6,088 nucleotides of DNA from Bacillota bacterium (GTDB lineage Bacteria; Bacillota; UBA4882; UBA10575): assembly GCA_012512605.1 (NCBI GenBank), contig JAAZDX010000228.1:1-6088 (forward strand), written 5' to 3'. Positions 1 through 5,669 of the stretch are shown here, one piece after another. The notes under the pieces were generated by a model that worked only from the letters and a program-made list of their open reading frames with translations, made no database searches and was not told where the DNA came from. Position 1 is the stretch's first letter. The number at the start of each line of letters is the position of its first letter. A program made the translations under genes and the position numbers.

Positions 1-13
1 CAACAATCTAAAC

Positions 14-658
14 TTAATTCCATTTTACGCTAAAGATTCCCGGTAATAAACTGATTTCTTCAATTATTTTTTCCTTAATAATATTATGTCCCCTTATTTG
101 AAGATAAATATGGGCTTTTTTGTTTTCGCCATCAATCTCCATATGGATCCGTTTAATGCTGATCCCGTGGTCGGTGAAGATTTGCGTAAATGCCGTCAAT
201 GTCCCTGGTTCATCCGCTACCTCCGCCCGGATACGCGCTGTGGTAAAGGCAATAAACTTTCGTTCCAGATCATCCAACAAGACCAACACCAAAAAGGCGA
301 CAACGGTGGTTACCGCCGCCCCTAAATAAAAACCGGTTCCACAGGCCAAACCGATGCCCGCGACAACCCAGAGGCTAGCTGCCGTCGTTAAGCCACGAAT
401 GCTGGGTCCGTCCCGTAGAATTGTCCCGGCCCCCAGGAAACCAATCCCACTAACCACCTGGGCTGCCAACCGGGCCGGATCCCGCGCGGTCACCCCTGGA
501 AAACCATAGATTGAAATGAGCATGATTAAACAGGAGCCAAGGGCGACTAAAATATGGGTTCGTAGGCCAGCCGGGCGGCCATGTTTTTCCCGCTCAAAAC
601 CGATCACCGCCCCGAGGAGCGTTGCCACCGCCAAACGAACTAAAATTTCAGTGTTCAT
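14..658 (-). CDS. MgtC/SapB-family membrane protein with C-terminal ACT-like domain
   Basis: This 214-residue protein is a member of the MgtC/SapB/YhiD family of inner-membrane proteins. The Salmonella MgtC founder is tied to growth at low Mg2+ and to control of ATP synthase; most other members, including many in Firmicutes, are uncharacterised. Visible family blocks are GAVIGFEREKHGRPAGLRTH (residues 16-35), QVVSGIGFLGAGTI (67-80) and RGLTTAASLWVVAGIGLACG (88-107). About five hydrophobic segments lie between residues 5 and 129. Residues 143-214 form a soluble tail with VADEPGTLTAFTQIFTDHGI, which looks like an ACT-type regulatory fold. The ATG at 658 follows AAGGAGG (667-673) by 8 bases. The gene stands alone: a terminator precedes it and the window ends 13 bases after its TAA stop. 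A magnesium-related role is plausible from the family but not shown here, so no gene symbol is assigned. Confidence 0.93.
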   Translation of the reverse strand: MNTEILVRLAVATLLGAVIGFEREKHGRPAGLRTHILVALGSCLIMLISIYGFPGVTARDPARLAAQVVSGIGFLGAGTILRDGPSIRGLTTAASLWVVAGIGLACGTGFYLGAAVTTVVAFLVLVLLDDLERKFIAFTTARIRAEVADEPGTLTAFTQIFTDHGISIKRIHMEIDGENKKAHIYLQIRGHNIIKEKIIEEISLLPGIFSVKWN

Positions 659-687
659 TATAACCCCCTCCTTCTCACACTTAATCT

Positions 688-726
688 ATACGAAAGGACC
701 GCTGGATAGCAGAACTTTTTTCGTAT
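688..726 (-). promoter_or_regulatory. Stem-loop (8-bp inverted repeat) in the mgtC-like leader
   Basis: ATACGAAA at 688-695 is the exact reverse complement of TTTCGTAT at 719-726. In the minus-strand RNA the 23 bases between them can form an inner CUGCU/AGCGG stem (with one G-U pair) around an AUCC loop, giving a two-part hairpin. It ends about 15 bases before the AAGGAGG ribosome binding site (667-673). It could be an RNA regulatory structure or, as DNA, a binding site for a dimeric repressor. A GATAAT sequence (725-730, minus strand) that could serve as a -10 element overlaps the upstream arm, but no good -35 is seen. It does not resemble an M-box magnesium riboswitch in size. Confidence 0.5.
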
Positions 727-740
727 TATCCGCCTTTTTT

Positions 741-801
741 CAGCCGCCGTAGGTTTTTGGGATTATTGCTTAAACACAAACAGCCGTTCCGACGGCGGCT
801 G
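741..801. repeat. Perfect 10-bp inverted repeat sharing one arm with the terminator
   Basis: CAGCCGCCGT at 741-750 is the exact reverse complement of 792-801, with 41 bases between the arms. The right arm is also the distal arm of the terminator stem at 779-803. The left copy lies within the spacer before the mgtC-like gene. The pairing is real in sequence, but no function is known. Confidence 0.6.
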
Positions 802-803
802 TT
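770..803 (-). terminator. Rho-independent terminator after the zinc-ribbon gene
   Basis: Ten bases past the stop of the zinc-ribbon gene, AACAGCCG pairs with CGGCTGTT (779-786 with 796-803). Two G-T wobbles (787-788 with 794-795) extend the stem over a 5-base loop. In the minus direction the stem runs into TTTGTGTTTA, an interrupted U tract. This should end the ynbB-zinc ribbon transcript and separate it from the mgtC-like gene. Confidence 0.8.
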
Positions 804-813
804 CCAAGCGTTA

Positions 814-1191
814 TTAGAATTTGGTTAAACTCATTGATCCGCAATGAGGACAACGGTCCGCATGCCAGTCCACCGTATCATGGCACCGTAAACACTCCCG
901 TTTAACCGATTGACGGCAAAAAGGACAAAAGGCCAAAATATCATGGATCTTCTTGGCGCAGTGGGGACATTTCACCAGTTCCCCTTTGGGCTTGGTCATC
1001 GTATACAGAATAAAAATAAAGAGCACAGCCAGAACAGAACCGACAAAATCAGGGGTAAAAATGGCAATTATCGGGGCAAAAGTCCACATAAACCAGGAAT
1101 GATCCCGCGCGCGCGCATCTTTATAGAGGTAAAACATTACTCCGCCAGCCATAACCACCTTTATAATCAACAACACTATTGCGGATTCCAC
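814..1191 (-). CDS. Small membrane protein with two C-terminal zinc ribbons, function unknown
   Basis: I do not recognise a characterised family. The N-terminal half is hydrophobic: a first helix (AIVLLIIKVVMAGGVMFYLY), a short polar loop with KDARARDHS, then WFMWTFAPIIAIFTP and a helix around SVLAVLFIFILYTM, giving two or three membrane segments. The C-terminal half has eight Cys in four CxxC pairs arranged as two tandem units, each CxxC-x10-CxxC (Cys 75, 78, 89, 92 and 100, 103, 114, 117 from the chosen start). This is a typical double zinc ribbon and probably lies in the cytoplasm. The preferred start is GTG at 1191, because AAGGAAGTG (1197-1205) sits 5 bases upstream; a TTG at 1212 would add seven residues but has no good ribosome binding site. 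The gene begins 60 bases after ynbB with no terminator between and is followed by a hairpin terminator, so it probably ends a two-gene unit. Zinc ribbons here could bind nucleic acid or a protein partner. Confidence 0.8.
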   Translation of the reverse strand: MESAIVLLIIKVVMAGGVMFYLYKDARARDHSWFMWTFAPIIAIFTPDFVGSVLAVLFIFILYTMTKPKGELVKCPHCAKKIHDILAFCPFCRQSVKRECLRCHDTVDWHADRCPHCGSMSLTKF

Positions 1192-1196
1192 AAAAC

Positions 1197-1205
1197 CACT
1201 TCCTT
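1197..1205 (-). promoter_or_regulatory. Ribosome binding site supporting GTG 1191 start of the zinc-ribbon gene
   Basis: AAGGAAGTG matches the AAGGAGGTG consensus at 8 of 9 positions and ends 5 bases before GTG at 1191. The upstream TTG at 1212 overlaps the approach to this site and has only AT-rich sequence before it. Confidence 0.6.
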
Positions 1206-1251
1206 TAGTCAAGTGTTTTATATATTCCCGACCAAGCTATTGTTTCCTGCC

Positions 1252-2499
1252 TCACCGATCAATTTTTAACTGCTTCATGATGGATGATAACCCGATCTTG
1301 GCGTGGAGGTAGGAAAGGCTCCCCTGAAAATAGAGACTATACGGGGGTTTAAAGGGGGCATCGGCTGTTAATTCACTGGTTGAACCATTGATGAAGGTCC
1401 CGGCGGCCATCACAACGCGCTCCTGATAACCGGGCATCGCAGCGGGTTCCGGGGTCAAATAACTATCAACCGGCGAGATCTCCTGTATACTTCGGCAAAC
1501 CGCCAGTAACCGTTCGGGTGAGCGCAAGTCGATCCGTTGAATCACATCGGTGCGGGGTTCGGTCGCCGCCGGTGCGACTGTGAACCCTAATTCGGCAAAG
1601 ACCCAGGCAAAGAGGGCCGCTGCTTTCAACATTTCGTAGACACGGTGCGGGGCATCGAACAGGCCTTGAAAGAACAGCCGTAAATTCATTAACGAGGGAC
1701 CAACCTCCCCCCCTAGCCCGGGGGCATAAAGTCGCGAAGCGACCTGGCTAATCAGTTCTTCTTTTCCCGCAAGATAGCCGCCGGAAGGCACCCAGCCGCC
1801 ACCCGGGTTTTTAATCAAAGACCCGGCGATCAGGTCGGCACCCACCGCCAAAGGCTCTTCTTTCTCCACAAATTCACCGTAACAATTATCCACAAAAATA
1901 ATGGGTGGATTGGGCAACTGGCGTAACGCTTTAAAAACAGGGGCCAAATCCTTGAGCGCATAGGAGCGCCGGTCCTCGTAACCACAGGAACGCTGGAAAG
2001 CAACCATCCGGGTCCGGTTCGTCAGGGAACTGAGCAATCGTTCCTGGTCGATCTGCCCATCCAGCAAGAGGGGGATGGCCTTGACCTTTACCCCGTAATC
2101 CTGAAGATTCCCCGGAACGGCTCCTTCCAATCCACAGACGGTACGTAGGGTATCGTAAGGCAGGCCGGTGGCAAAGATCAACTCGTCACCGGGGCGCAAA
2201 AGACCGGAAAGACCAAGGTTGATGGCGTGGGTTCCGGAGACGATCTGTTGGCGGACCAGAGCCGCCTCCGCACCAAAGGCGCGGGCAAAAACCCGTTCAA
2301 GTGTTTCCCGGCCAAAATCCCCATAACCGTAACCGGTGGAGGTCGTAAAATGATGACTACCAACCTTCTCCGCCCTGAAGGCCGCCAGCACCTTCTCTTG
2401 GTTAAAGAGGGCGGTCTCTTCAAAGCGGGCAAAGACCGGAGCTAAACTTTGTTCCGCTTGTTTAATGAGAGTAAATCCTGATGTTTTACTGATCGACAA
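1252..2499 (-). CDS. ynbB: YnbB/aluminium-resistance family PLP-dependent enzyme (methionine gamma-lyase-like)
   Basis: This protein belongs to the family often labelled 'aluminium resistance protein' or 'methionine gamma-lyase family protein', a fold-type I pyridoxal-phosphate enzyme related to Cys/Met metabolism enzymes. The true substrate of the family is not established. From the TTG start at 2499 it is 415 residues, the usual family length. Motifs, numbered from that start, are STGYGYGDFGRETLE (54-68), the phosphate-binding VSGTHAINLGL region (SGTHA 88-92), the cofactor-contacting Asp in FVDNCYGEF (D204) and the Schiff-base Lys in GSLIKNPGGGW (K230). All are intact, so the enzyme should be active. 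No signal peptide or membrane segment is seen, which fits a cytoplasmic enzyme. It lies just beyond the hfq terminator, a location also common in other Firmicutes. No convincing promoter is visible between terminator and start, so expression may depend on partial read-through or a weak promoter. The symbol is by family resemblance only. Confidence 0.9.
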   Translation of the reverse strand: MSISKTSGFTLIKQAEQSLAPVFARFEETALFNQEKVLAAFRAEKVGSHHFTTSTGYGYGDFGRETLERVFARAFGAEAALVRQQIVSGTHAINLGLSGLLRPGDELIFATGLPYDTLRTVCGLEGAVPGNLQDYGVKVKAIPLLLDGQIDQERLLSSLTNRTRMVAFQRSCGYEDRRSYALKDLAPVFKALRQLPNPPIIFVDNCYGEFVEKEEPLAVGADLIAGSLIKNPGGGWVPSGGYLAGKEELISQVASRLYAPGLGGEVGPSLMNLRLFFQGLFDAPHRVYEMLKAAALFAWVFAELGFTVAPAATEPRTDVIQRIDLRSPERLLAVCRSIQEISPVDSYLTPEPAAMPGYQERVVMAAGTFINGSTSELTADAPFKPPYSLYFQGSLSYLHAKIGLSSIMKQLKIDR

Positions 2500-2508
2500 A
2501 GAATCGTT

Positions 2509-2514
2509 CCTCCT
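2509..2514 (-). promoter_or_regulatory. Ribosome binding site that fixes the ynbB-like start at TTG 2499
   Basis: A perfect AGGAGG lies 9 bases before a TTG at 2497-2499. The longer frame beginning with GTG at 2535 would place this site inside the coding region. That GTG lies just 9 bases beyond the T-run of the hfq terminator and has no ribosome binding site of its own. The TTG start is therefore preferred. Confidence 0.8.
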
Positions 2515-2544
2515 TTTCAATATCCACAGGGCCACACAACATAT

Positions 2545-2575
2545 AAAAAAAGGGCAGGCTGTGCCACCCTTTTTT
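2545..2575 (-). terminator. Rho-independent terminator after hfq (works on paper in both directions)
   Basis: The hairpin lies 34 bases beyond the hfq stop. The outer stem pairs GGG (2552-2554) with CCC (2567-2569), and an inner GGC/GCC stem (2557-2559 with 2563-2565) closes a 3-base loop, with a small CA/A internal bulge. The stem is flanked by A7 (2545-2551) and T6 (2570-2575), which can also pair. In the minus direction it ends in a run of seven U, so it should terminate the mutS-mutL-miaA-hfq transcript. The A/T symmetry means it could also stop transcription from the plus side, although no plus-strand gene is seen here. Confidence 0.88.
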
Positions 2576-2608
2576 GTCTAAAATCTCCGCAACCCGATTA
2601 TTACCGTT

Positions 2609-2851
2609 TTAGTCGTCCTTGGAGTCGCCACTAAACTCCCGTAACGGCCGGGACGGAATAATCGTTGAAATTGCGTGTTTATAAATGAGTTCCGGTTTCC
2701 CTTCACTATCCATAATCAAAGTAAAATTATCAAATCCTTTAATCAAACCTCTCACTTGAAAACCATTGACCAAGTACACAGTCACCGGAACACTCTCTTT
2801 CCGTACCTGGTTTAAAAATCCATCCTGCAAATTAATAACGGGCTTACTCAT
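2609..2851 (-). CDS. hfq: RNA-binding chaperone Hfq
   Basis: Hfq is a ring-shaped hexameric Sm-like protein that binds U-rich and A-rich RNA and helps small RNAs pair with or regulate mRNAs. The 80-residue product has the N-terminal helix (INLQDGFLNQVRKESV), an Sm1 region with VTVYLVNGFQVRGLIKGFDNF and the Sm2 signature YKHAIST (residues 58-64, LIYKHAISTIIPS). The length is standard for Firmicutes; there is only a short acidic C-terminal tail (SGDSKDD), unlike the long tail of E. coli Hfq. The ATG at 2851 is preceded by a near-perfect GGAGGTGA site (2858-2865) 6 bases upstream. It lies downstream of miaA, the conserved arrangement, and a terminator 34 bases past the stop ends the operon. How strongly Hfq acts in sRNA regulation differs among Firmicutes, so its regulatory weight here is inferred. 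Confidence 0.98.
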   Translation of the reverse strand: MSKPVINLQDGFLNQVRKESVPVTVYLVNGFQVRGLIKGFDNFTLIMDSEGKPELIYKHAISTIIPSRPLREFSGDSKDD

Positions 2852-2904
2852 AACATTTCACCTCCATAATATAACAAAAAACCCTTTTCCCAAAAAAAAG
2901 AATA
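2852..2904 (-). promoter_or_regulatory. hfq leader / miaA-hfq spacer with U-run, A-run and strong RBS
   Basis: This 53-base spacer holds, in the transcript sense, a U8 run, GGG, A4, GGG and a U6 run, then an AU-rich stretch and the GGAGGTGA ribosome binding site of hfq (2858-2865). The segment at 2876-2897 is a mirror repeat, so it reads the same in both directions on one strand and does not fold into a hairpin. It is therefore not a terminator, and read-through from miaA into hfq is expected. The U-rich and A-rich runs are the kinds of sequence Hfq itself binds, which makes an autoregulatory site possible but unproven. Confidence 0.45.
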
Positions 2905-3855
2905 CTATTTTACTCTATTCGACATACTGTTAATTCTCCCTTCTAAAAATGCCAAGATCTTTTGGTAAAATTTCTCATCTTCCCCCGCTCGTAAGAGAAA
3001 CCATTTCTCCACCGGTTCCCGGCGAAACCAGGTTTCTTGACGCTTGGCATAATGGCGCGTTCTCTTCTTGAGCAAGTCCACGGCTTCGGTCAAGGAGGTT
3101 TTCCCTTGCACCACCGGGATCAACTCTTTGTAGCCCAAACCCTGCATCGCCTGTAAATCAGGGCCGTAACCCTGCGCTAAGAGCGAGGCTACTTCCGCCA
3201 CTAAACCGGCGTTAATCATCTGGTCGACGCGGCGATTAATCCGGTCGTACAACTCGGTCCGTTCACGCCGCAGACCAATGTAGACAATGTTGGGCGGGAG
3301 CCCTTGGCATGCTGCCTGTTGTTGTGCGGAAAAGGGGCGTCCCGTGGAAAGGGTCACTTCCAAAGCACGCAGGGTTCGTTTCAGATCATGAGGATGGATC
3401 TTCCGCGCCGCTACCGGATCCAATGCTTGCAACCGACGGTAAACCGCCTCGCGTCCATATGTTTCCGCTTCTTGCTTTAACGCCGCCCGTAACTCCGGAT
3501 CAGGAGGAGTCTCCGGAAAGATAAAGCCTTGGGTCACCGCCCGGATGTACAGCCCGGTTCCTCCCGTGAGCAGGGGCAGGACCCCTTCTTCCGCCAAGCG
3601 GCTCCTGACCTGATTATAGTGTTCCTGGTAATCAACGACGGTAAAAGGCTGATCCGGGGGGACCAGATCAATTAGATGGTGGGGCACACCCCTCCGCTCC
3701 TGAACCGAAGGTTTGGCGGTCCCAATATCCATACCCTGGTAGATCTGCATGGAATCGGCGGAGATGATCTGGGCACCAAAGTATAAAGCTAGATTAATGG
3801 CGAGTGTCGTTTTCCCGACGGCGGTCGGGCCAACCAAAACGATCAGCGGCCCCAT
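2905..3855 (-). CDS. miaA: tRNA dimethylallyltransferase MiaA
   Basis: MiaA (316 residues) transfers a dimethylallyl group from DMAPP to N6 of A37 in tRNAs reading codons that begin with U. This is the first step toward i6A/ms2i6A and supports anticodon stability and reading frame. The sequence shows the P-loop GPTAVGKTT (residues 9-17), the substrate-contact segment ISADSMQIYQGMDIGTAKP (31-49), TGGTGLYI (97-104), the C-terminal AMQGLGYKEL block and the RTRHYAKRQETWFRR block that is diagnostic of MiaA. Length is typical. The ATG at 3855 follows a GGAGGT site (3862-3867) that overlaps the TAG stop of mutL, with only 4 bases between the two genes. Translation is therefore probably coupled to mutL. 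hfq follows after 53 bases with no hairpin terminator, as in many bacteria where miaA and hfq form one transcription unit. Confidence 0.98.
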   Translation of the reverse strand: MGPLIVLVGPTAVGKTTLAINLALYFGAQIISADSMQIYQGMDIGTAKPSVQERRGVPHHLIDLVPPDQPFTVVDYQEHYNQVRSRLAEEGVLPLLTGGTGLYIRAVTQGFIFPETPPDPELRAALKQEAETYGREAVYRRLQALDPVAARKIHPHDLKRTLRALEVTLSTGRPFSAQQQAACQGLPPNIVYIGLRRERTELYDRINRRVDQMINAGLVAEVASLLAQGYGPDLQAMQGLGYKELIPVVQGKTSLTEAVDLLKKRTRHYAKRQETWFRREPVEKWFLLRAGEDEKFYQKILAFLEGRINSMSNRVK

Positions 3856-3859
3856 TTTT

Positions 3860-5650
3860 CTACCTCCGTTTAAACATCTTCTCCAGTTCTGTTTTGGTGA
3901 TCGCCACCATCGTCGGTCGCCCGTGGGGACAAGTCTGCGGCACTTTAGTCCGGCGTAGATCGCGGATTAAAGCCGCCGCCTCCTGCGCCGAAAGCCGATC
4001 ACCCGCTTTCACCGCCTGCCGACAAGCCATCAGCCTTAGCAAACGTTCCTTCGGGTCAACTTGCCGCGCTTCGCCAGTCGCGCCCAGTTCATTCAGGAGG
4101 CTAAGGAACAAATCCTCAACCTCCGCAACCGAAAAATCCAGGGGACCCGCGCGGAGGATAATCGCTTCCCCGCCAAAGGCTTCAAATTCCCAGCCAATGT
4201 CCCGGAGGAGATCCCCTTCTTCGTGAATAATCTGCAGTTGGGCCGGGCTCAGTTCGACCGTCAGCGGTGCCAAAAAATACTGCATTTTCACGGTCGATCC
4301 GGAACGGAGGCGGTCATAAAGAATGCGTTCATGGGCCGCATGCTGATCGACCAGCACCAAGGCAGTCGCATCCTCCCATAAGAGATAAGTATCGAAAAGG
4401 GGGAAGATTCGTGGGCTGCCTTCTTCCTGAGCAGTTACGGTTTCCGCCAACCATTCCTCGGTAGGGGGTGCGGGGGCTGGCCCCCCAGCGGAAAAGGGCA
4501 CCGCACTCTCCCGAACAGTCGCGAAGAAAGGGGAAGCTTGTGTGCTCTCTACCTGGGCCGCCGCTTCCTCCACTTTGGCCTCGAACAAACCAGCAGCCGC
4601 CGGCTGCTCGCGGTCAGGCACTGTGGTCGGCCTGTACTGCGGCCGCCATGATGTTGCGGTCACATTGGCTTCCAAAGCCCCACGAATAATATGGATAATC
4701 CCGCGAAAGACCTCTTTTTCGTCGCGAAATTTTACCTCCATCTTCGTCGGGTGAACATTAATATCCACCAGTTCCGGTGGCAGCTCCAGATTTAGTAATA
4801 AAAAAGGAAACCGGGCCACCGGCAATAAGGTGTCATAGGCTCGTTCGGCCGCCGCCGCCACCAGGCGGGACCGGAAAAACCGACGGTTTAAAAAGAAATA
4901 CTGTTGCCCCCGGTTCCCGCGGGCAATAGTGGGGCGACCCAGAAAACCAGTGATCCGGAGCGGACCATAATCACCCGCCACCGGAAACAACTCCCGGCAA
5001 ATGGCGGGGCTAAAGATCTGTTCCAAGGTTTGTTCATAATCGCCCGTTCCCATCGTATGAACCAGCTTCATCTCCTGATGAAGCAGGCGAAAGGAGACTT
5101 CCGGATAGCCCAGGGCCAAACTGGTGACGATCTCTTTCACATTCGCCACTTCCGCCGGGATGCTACGCATAAACTTTAACCGGGCGGGGGTGTTAAAAAA
5201 TAGATTCTCCACACTGATGTTGGTTCCCCGCGGGGCCCCAACCGTTTCCACCGCTTGAATCTCCCCGCCTTCCACCCGGATCTTCGTCCCCGGGGCCGCC
5301 GGATCGACCGCCGTCTGCAGGGTTAGACGGGAGACCGCAGCGATGCTGGCCAGCGCTTCCCCGCGGAATCCCAAAGTACTGCTGTTTTGTAAGTCTTGGA
5401 ATTCCCTGATTTTACTGGTAGCGTGCCGTTCAACCGCAAGCAAGGCATCTTCCCGGTCCATCCCCACGCCGTCATCGACCACCTGGATCTTCTGCCGACC
5501 GCCGTTGGTCAGATAAATCTCAATCTTTTTTGCGCCGGCATCAAGCGCATTCTCCACCAGTTCCTTGACGCCGGAGGACGGTCTTTCCACCACTTCACCG
5601 GCGGCAATTTGGTTGATCGTCACTTCATCAAGGCGGATAATCTTCCCCAT
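3860..5650 (-). CDS. mutL: DNA mismatch repair protein MutL, endonuclease type
   Basis: MutL (596 residues) couples mismatch recognition by MutS to strand removal, and in bacteria without MutH it makes the nick itself. The N-terminal GHKL ATPase domain is complete: KELVENALDA (catalytic E30, N34), VVDDGVGM (57-64), HATSK (76-80), TLGFRGEAL (92-100) and GTKIRVEGGE (121-130). The second half of this domain ends near NVHPTKMEVKF. An Ala/Pro/Glu-rich linker of roughly 75 residues (about 335-411) follows. The C-terminal domain has the metal-binding endonuclease motif DQHAAHERILYD (435-446), ACR (542-544) and CPHGRPT (574-580), so nicking activity is expected. The last acidic position of the DQHA(X)2E(X)4E motif is Asp rather than Glu. 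The ATG start has an AGAGGAG site 6 bases upstream (5657-5663). mutS ends 19 bases upstream and miaA begins 4 bases downstream. The length is normal for Firmicute MutL. Confidence 0.98.
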   Translation of the reverse strand: MGKIIRLDEVTINQIAAGEVVERPSSGVKELVENALDAGAKKIEIYLTNGGRQKIQVVDDGVGMDREDALLAVERHATSKIREFQDLQNSSTLGFRGEALASIAAVSRLTLQTAVDPAAPGTKIRVEGGEIQAVETVGAPRGTNISVENLFFNTPARLKFMRSIPAEVANVKEIVTSLALGYPEVSFRLLHQEMKLVHTMGTGDYEQTLEQIFSPAICRELFPVAGDYGPLRITGFLGRPTIARGNRGQQYFFLNRRFFRSRLVAAAAERAYDTLLPVARFPFLLLNLELPPELVDINVHPTKMEVKFRDEKEVFRGIIHIIRGALEANVTATSWRPQYRPTTVPDREQPAAAGLFEAKVEEAAAQVESTQASPFFATVRESAVPFSAGGPAPAPPTEEWLAETVTAQEEGSPRIFPLFDTYLLWEDATALVLVDQHAAHERILYDRLRSGSTVKMQYFLAPLTVELSPAQLQIIHEEGDLLRDIGWEFEAFGGEAIILRAGPLDFSVAEVEDLFLSLLNELGATGEARQVDPKERLLRLMACRQAVKAGDRLSAQEAAALIRDLRRTKVPQTCPHGRPTMVAITKTELEKMFKRR

Positions 5651-5669
5651 CTTTAACTCCTCTTCTGCC

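Noticed and set aside
659..780. M-box magnesium riboswitch before the mgtC-like gene
   Set aside because: The space is too short and no M-box-like arrangement of helices is visible; only the two inverted repeats described are supported.
1106..1118. Alternating CG run as possible Z-DNA
   Set aside because: It is short and explained by Ala-Arg codons (DARARD) in the zinc-ribbon gene.
2555..2568. Sigma-54-like TGGCAC on the minus strand before ynbB
   Set aside because: The required GC at the -12 position is absent at the correct spacing, and the sequence is part of the terminator stem.
2861..2895. Promoter for hfq (TTGGGA, 16 bases, TATTAT on the minus strand)
   Set aside because: The transcript would start in or after the ribosome binding site, leaving hfq without it.
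2876..2899. A-run and T-run with CCC blocks between miaA and hfq as a possible terminator
   Set aside because: It is a mirror repeat (CCC-TTTT-CCC), not an inverted repeat, so the GGG blocks in the RNA cannot pair with each other.
3804..4226. 140-residue plus-strand ORF and other plus-strand ORFs opposite mutL, ynbB and mgtC
   Set aside because: They lie opposite strongly conserved genes, have no recognisable motifs and are low-complexity Arg/Ser/Pro-rich, as expected of antisense shadows.
4851..4861. GCC triplet repeat
   Set aside because: It encodes a short Ala run in MutL and is ordinary codon use.
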